Of a DNA stretch of 64,000 bases, positions 59,761 through 64,000 are shown piece by piece. Position numbers and translations under genes: made by a program. The stretch's first letter is position 1. The number at the start of each line of letters is the position of its first letter. Source of the stretch: Globodera rostochiensis (taxonomy: Eukaryota > Nematoda > Chromadorea > Rhabditida > Heteroderidae); NCBI GenBank assembly GCA_018350325.1, contig JAEVLN010000002.1:4757456-4821455 (forward strand), read 5' to 3'. Under the pieces are notes generated by a model. The model did no database searches. It had not been told where the DNA came from and saw only the letters and a program-made list of their open reading frames with translations.

Positions 59761-61576
59761 TTAACTCGTAATTTAATGACCTTTATGACCTTAAAATCAA
59801 AGGAGAATAATTCCTTACACCATATACAATTATTTGCTTCCCTATTTAACAGATAAAGTCTATTTAACCAACGGTAAATACACAAAATATAGATTGAAAC
59901 GTATACCCCTAAAGATGACATTGAATGGTGGTTCTACAGTATATGTCGCAATCCTCCTTCGAAATTAACATTAGATAAAAATGTTTACAGTCGGTAGAAA
60001 AACTTACACATTAAAAAAAATTTGAAAAATCTTTTAATCATATTAAACAATAAAAAAATTGAATTATAATTAATTAAAATTAATCTGTATAAAATTAAAA
60101 GGAACAAACCAAACTACCTATGTGGCTTGCAATAAGTGCTCTTTAATATATTTTAAAAAATATTGGAACCCAAGCATTGCCAAATTGGAATATAAACGCA
60201 AAATATCAATTAATTTTCTTCGTCGCATCAACATTTTGTTTGGTTAGAGCTTGTCCCTTTACAAGTTTCGCTTCCTACATTGTCTTCCTCTTTCCCAAAT
60301 CAACATGAAATTGTCAGTACAAATTTAAAAGTAATTAAAATTAGAAATTTGCAATTACCTGCTTCATATTAAACATATATTTTGAACAATTATTTCCTTC
60401 TGCCATAAAAGTTATGAAGTCCTTAATTTGTCTGCTTAAAAAAAGTGCCATAATTTTCCCGAATTTCCATTGTAAAGGGCACAAATTACATTTTAAAAAA
60501 ATTTTCAATAGCAAAAGCTATAATCGGATGTTCATCTTGAGGAGAATCACTTCTCATGAACATAATAAAAATAAAATTACTCAAATTGATGAATAAAACT
60601 CATCACAACGTGCGGAAGATTTACTATAATAAAATTGTTTAAAATATTACTTGTTTAAAAAAAATTACATCTAATAAACAAGCAGTGTGCTGGCGTCAAT
60701 CGTTTATCAGGATTTAATTAAATAAAAATTACAATGCTAATAATTATTAACTGTAAAAAATAAATAGATATTTAAAACATTTTATGTGAGCAGCATCTTA
60801 AAATAAAACAACCTCTAAAAGATTAAAATGACCAATTAGTTGAGCTCAACGTGAATTTGGATAAAGAGATTTTCTGACCCAAATAATGAAAGCAATAAGA
60901 AAAATATTGACTCTCGCAGCTGTCTAAACTTAAACAGTTTTTATATGGTAAAACAGATACTATGTAAAAAAATAATTGCGTTAAAAAAATATGAACATAT
61001 GTAAAAAAAGACGCAAAAATTAATATAAAAGAAATAAAACATTTGTTTTATTAATTTTGTGTTTACAAAAAATAACTTATACATTAATTTAATCAGTTAC
61101 ATAATAGCAGAAATCGAATTTATAATTTGTTAATCTAAATTCTAAAGACATGCAAACGAGATTTTTGTGAAAAAACACCGGCTAAAAATACACTCAATTT
61201 GAGATCAAATATTGGTTTTGACTTAAAAAAGAAATCATTATGAAGAATTCCCTATCCAATAAAGGTAAAGCTTAAAAATGTTATAGAAAACACCTAAAAT
61301 ATTAATTCCAAGATGAGCAAAATTATTTTTCCGATATCTCGTCGAAAACAGTATCGTCAGTGGCATTAAAGCGAGTAGCAGTATATATCTCAAAAAAAAA
61401 ATTAAAATATATGAATGTTTGCACAATTGAGAATTCATATCCGTTTGGCGGCGCCTTTGTGTACTAAATTTGTTTGAAATGTTAAAGTTTAATGATAACA
61501 GCTACATGATGATCGGTTTTATTTATTTATTTTATCTATATATTTGATCTAATCATTTTACAAAATTAATGTGCAG

Positions 61577-61730
61577 ACGGCCGAAACGGTTAAACCAAAG
61601 AAAATGCAAATAATTTTTCCCGACAAAATTTTCCAGTGCCAATTGGACGACTATTCGTTGCCCTGGTTACTCAACGAGATCAATTTGGGCATTAGAGGGC
61701 TGATGAAAGGAACTTATTTTTTAAACATAT
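61577..61730 (+). CDS. internal or first exon with strong splice sites, unknown protein
   Basis: The exon is bounded by TGTGCAG (ending 61576) and a consensus donor GTAAGT starting at 61731. Its 51 codons include an internal ATG at 61604 and read MQIIFPDKIFQCQLDDYSLP then WLLNEINLGIRGLMKGTYFL. Alternating hydrophobic and acidic residues indicate a folded domain. This is the best-supported exon outside the transposons. Neighbouring exons were not found within about 500 bp, implying long introns. Family not recognised. Confidence 0.6.
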
Positions 61731-62837
61731 GTAAGTGGTACTTTTTTTAAATATAATGTGTTAAAGCAAATAACAATCTCTTGGATAATTTAATCAAATT
61801 TAACCATAAATTATACCATAAAATATTTAATTTTTGTAATATCTCAATTTCTTAGTAATTTATTTTAAAGGTTTTCTTAATTTTTATTACTTCAAATTTT
61901 TCTGAAATCCAAAAAAAATTAATAAATCTGTTAAAATAAAAGTGTTTAAAACGCATAATGATCTGCGGTGCGCCAAATGCACTCAAGTAATAATGGAAAC
62001 CAAATTAATTATTAAAAAGTACCATAAATTGGTGATGAACTAATGTAATCGGCTGATATGAAAAAATTAAAACTAATAGCGGCATTTCTACAATTATCAC
62101 AGGCAGTTACTCTAAAAAAGCCGGTGCAAATTTAGGCGCAAAATAAAAGTCTGCCACGGAATAAGTTAAAAAAATAAAAAAATAACAAAATGAAATATAT
62201 AAATGTTAGTTTAAAAATAATATGTTTCCGCCAGGTAACTTAAAATTAACAAGAACTAGCTTGAAAGTATGATGACGAGTCTCTGCAGCATATAAAAACG
62301 GAAAATTTAATTTGCTTATTCAAAGAATATATAAATTAATAATAAAAATCGGAATTAGCAAAAAATTTACAAATAAAATAGATAGATACAAATGAAATCA
62401 AATCTGTAAGCGTAATATATCTTTACAAAACATTTAACAACACACGAAATATTTAGTCATCTATAACATCAAAATAAAAAATATTAAATTTAACCCGATT
62501 ACGCCAATGATAAATAGATTATTAAAAAACAACTAATTGTTTAAACAATACGATGATTGAAATCAGGTTTTATTTATCACTTTAAGAAAAATTTTAGTTA
62601 TGCAATTAAATTTAAATTCCAAGAAAAATAAACAAATTTGATTGAATAGAAAAAAGCAAGAACTTTAATCTGGTATGTGATATCTCAGGCAAAACTTGAC
62701 GAAATTGATTTATAGTGTGACAATAAAATGCATGTCAATAAAAACTTCATGCCGATTAAACAACCGGGTGGCAACTCGAGTCTGGGATGTGTGTGCTGGC
62801 CAGAATATAAATATGGAACTCAAATTAAATATAATAA

Positions 62838-62930
62838 CTGGTACCCCCGGTTTTCGGTTAACCGGGTTTTCAGAGAACCGGTTTCGTAACCGGGTTTTAA
62901 CTTTTGCCCGGTTACCAACCGGTTTTTTCA
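62838..62930. mobile_element. one-sided word array, 'AACCGGTT'
   Basis: ACCGGGTTTT, AACCGGTT and CCGGTTACC words are packed into about 90 bp in both orientations. It is built like the subterminal arrays of the hAT elements but no tip, partner array or target duplication was found. Confidence 0.4.
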
Positions 62931-64000
62931 GTTTATGACTTTATGCTTGAGCAATTTTGCCGGACTACTATTCGGACTGATATGGACGTTTTTTGATGAT
63001 TTTAACGATATTGGCTAAGAAAATTTGTCAGGATTTTTTTAGTTTTCACAAATTTCATTAAAAGTCCAATAACTAGTGTTTAAACCGCCGATTTGGGATG
63101 CGCGCTAAGATAGATAATATTTTCAAATAAGGAATGAAAATTATGCTTTGCATTCTAATAAAAAAGGTTCAAATTTAAGAAAATTTTTAATTTCATAAAT
63201 GTGTATTTACTGTGATGAAATATCAGAATTAATATTCATTAAGGTATTAAATAAAACAAAAATGTTTAATCACGACGTAAACTGTACAAAAAATATTTCA
63301 AGATAAAAGCATAGAAGCAAAAGTGATAGGCTCCAAGACAATTTTCTCATTCAAACTAATGAAGATTTATTAAACAGAATTAAAAACTTAGAGATGACAA
63401 CTAAAAGTTTTCATAGAATATTTATGGAGAGTCAAGAATGGTTTACCCAGCAGCCCCAGGTGCTCTGTCCATAGAAGTAGCGGAGCGAAGAGCAAAAGCA
63501 GTTACTCCCTCGGGCCATTTTTCGCTCAACCCGAACCCGAAACTTTTCAAAAAAAAACGATGAAATTGTTAAATAAAAATTTTGATAATATCTACCAAAT
63601 ATTTTATCAATTAATTATTTGAAAGAATAAAAGTTACATTAATTTTATTTTTTTTTAAATTAATTTTTAATCTTTAAAAATTAATGACAACAATTAAAAA
63701 GTTGGACCATAGCCAATAAACACCATTAAAAAATTAAGTATAATGAATATTTGGATATTTTAAAGATAAAATAATAAAAATGAAAAAAAATTATACCAAA
63801 TTAGAAAATTTTTATAGGTCTCCTCCAGTGATTCAACGACAACAACAAAAACCCAGAGTGTATGGCGAATTAGCAAAAAAAAAATAGAAATTGAATAAAA
63901 TAATATTGTCCTAGCAAATTGTTATTAGTTGGCAATCATTGAGAATTTAATAAATCAATGAAGATTTTATCAGTATAAAAAGGATTTAATATTTAATTTA

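Larger units (their letters stand above)
50900..59800. other. second T-rich compositional domain
   Basis: The + strand is T-rich again and shares dispersed repeats in the same orientation with the first domain (1.6 and 6.4 kb). Stretches 51500-54180 and 54420-55450 show no recognisable gene. Confidence 0.6.
59900..64000. other. second A-rich compositional domain
   Basis: The + strand is A-rich to the end of the window. Only one convincing exon is seen (61577-61730). 60000-61560 and 63000-64000 hold AT-rich sequence and small GC patches with no gene I can support. Confidence 0.6.

Noticed and set aside
1..64000. Giant single gene spanning a whole T-rich or A-rich domain
   Set aside because: Islands on the same strand do not form a recognisable domain order, and many lack splice signals; kept only as a hypothesis in the findings.
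1..64000. Ciliate germline with scrambled coding segments
   Set aside because: Short coding islands in AT-rich DNA are reminiscent of it, but the transposase uses the standard code, has GT..AG introns, and no pointer repeats were seen at island borders.
1..64000. CRISPR array
   Set aside because: Repeats are words inside transposon ends, without regular spacers.

Overview
The window looks like AT-rich, gene-poor nuclear DNA from an invertebrate. My best guess is a nematode, possibly a plant-parasitic (tylenchid) one. The grounds are the very short introns (39-64 bp) in the one intact gene, a casein-kinase-1-like exon fragment, and a SPRY-domain fragment that resembles the expanded SPRY families of cyst nematodes. 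This assignment is inference. No bacterial gene layout, CRISPR array, rRNA or operon is visible.

The only complete gene is the transposase of a hAT DNA transposon at 38275-41097. It has 9 exons, 641 codons, no in-frame stop, terminal inverted repeats and a perfect 8-bp target duplication. Around it lie other elements. Non-autonomous hAT copies with exact 8-bp duplications sit at 9531-9794, 17230-18422 and 55461-56231; the last still carries the final transposase exons on the minus strand. A Mutator-like MITE with a 9-bp duplication is at 23049-23439. Many partial copies also occur. A recurring design is a short family-specific 'word' repeated many times just inside both ends, while tip sequences and internal modules are shared between families with different words.

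Outside the transposons the DNA is strongly strand-asymmetric. The + strand is T-rich at about 1-31 kb, mixed to about 35.3 kb, A-rich at about 35.3-50.4 kb (interrupted at 41.5-43.7 kb by repeats), T-rich at about 50.9-59.8 kb and A-rich from 59.9 kb to the end. GC-richer islands of 60-220 bp sit in this background. Most islands that read as protein do so on the A-rich strand: minus in the first 30 kb, plus at 36-50 kb and at 61.6 kb. A few have convincing splice sites (49201-49265, 61577-61730); others are only open fragments. They may be exons of genes with very long introns, or debris of duplicated genes.

Many stretches are diverged copies of each other within the window, for example 13.1-13.7 with 15.6-16.3 kb, and 6.4 kb with 51.0 and 54.2 kb. 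The region has therefore grown by repeated local duplication and transposon insertion. Reading frames and splice sites were worked out by eye; no homology search was possible.
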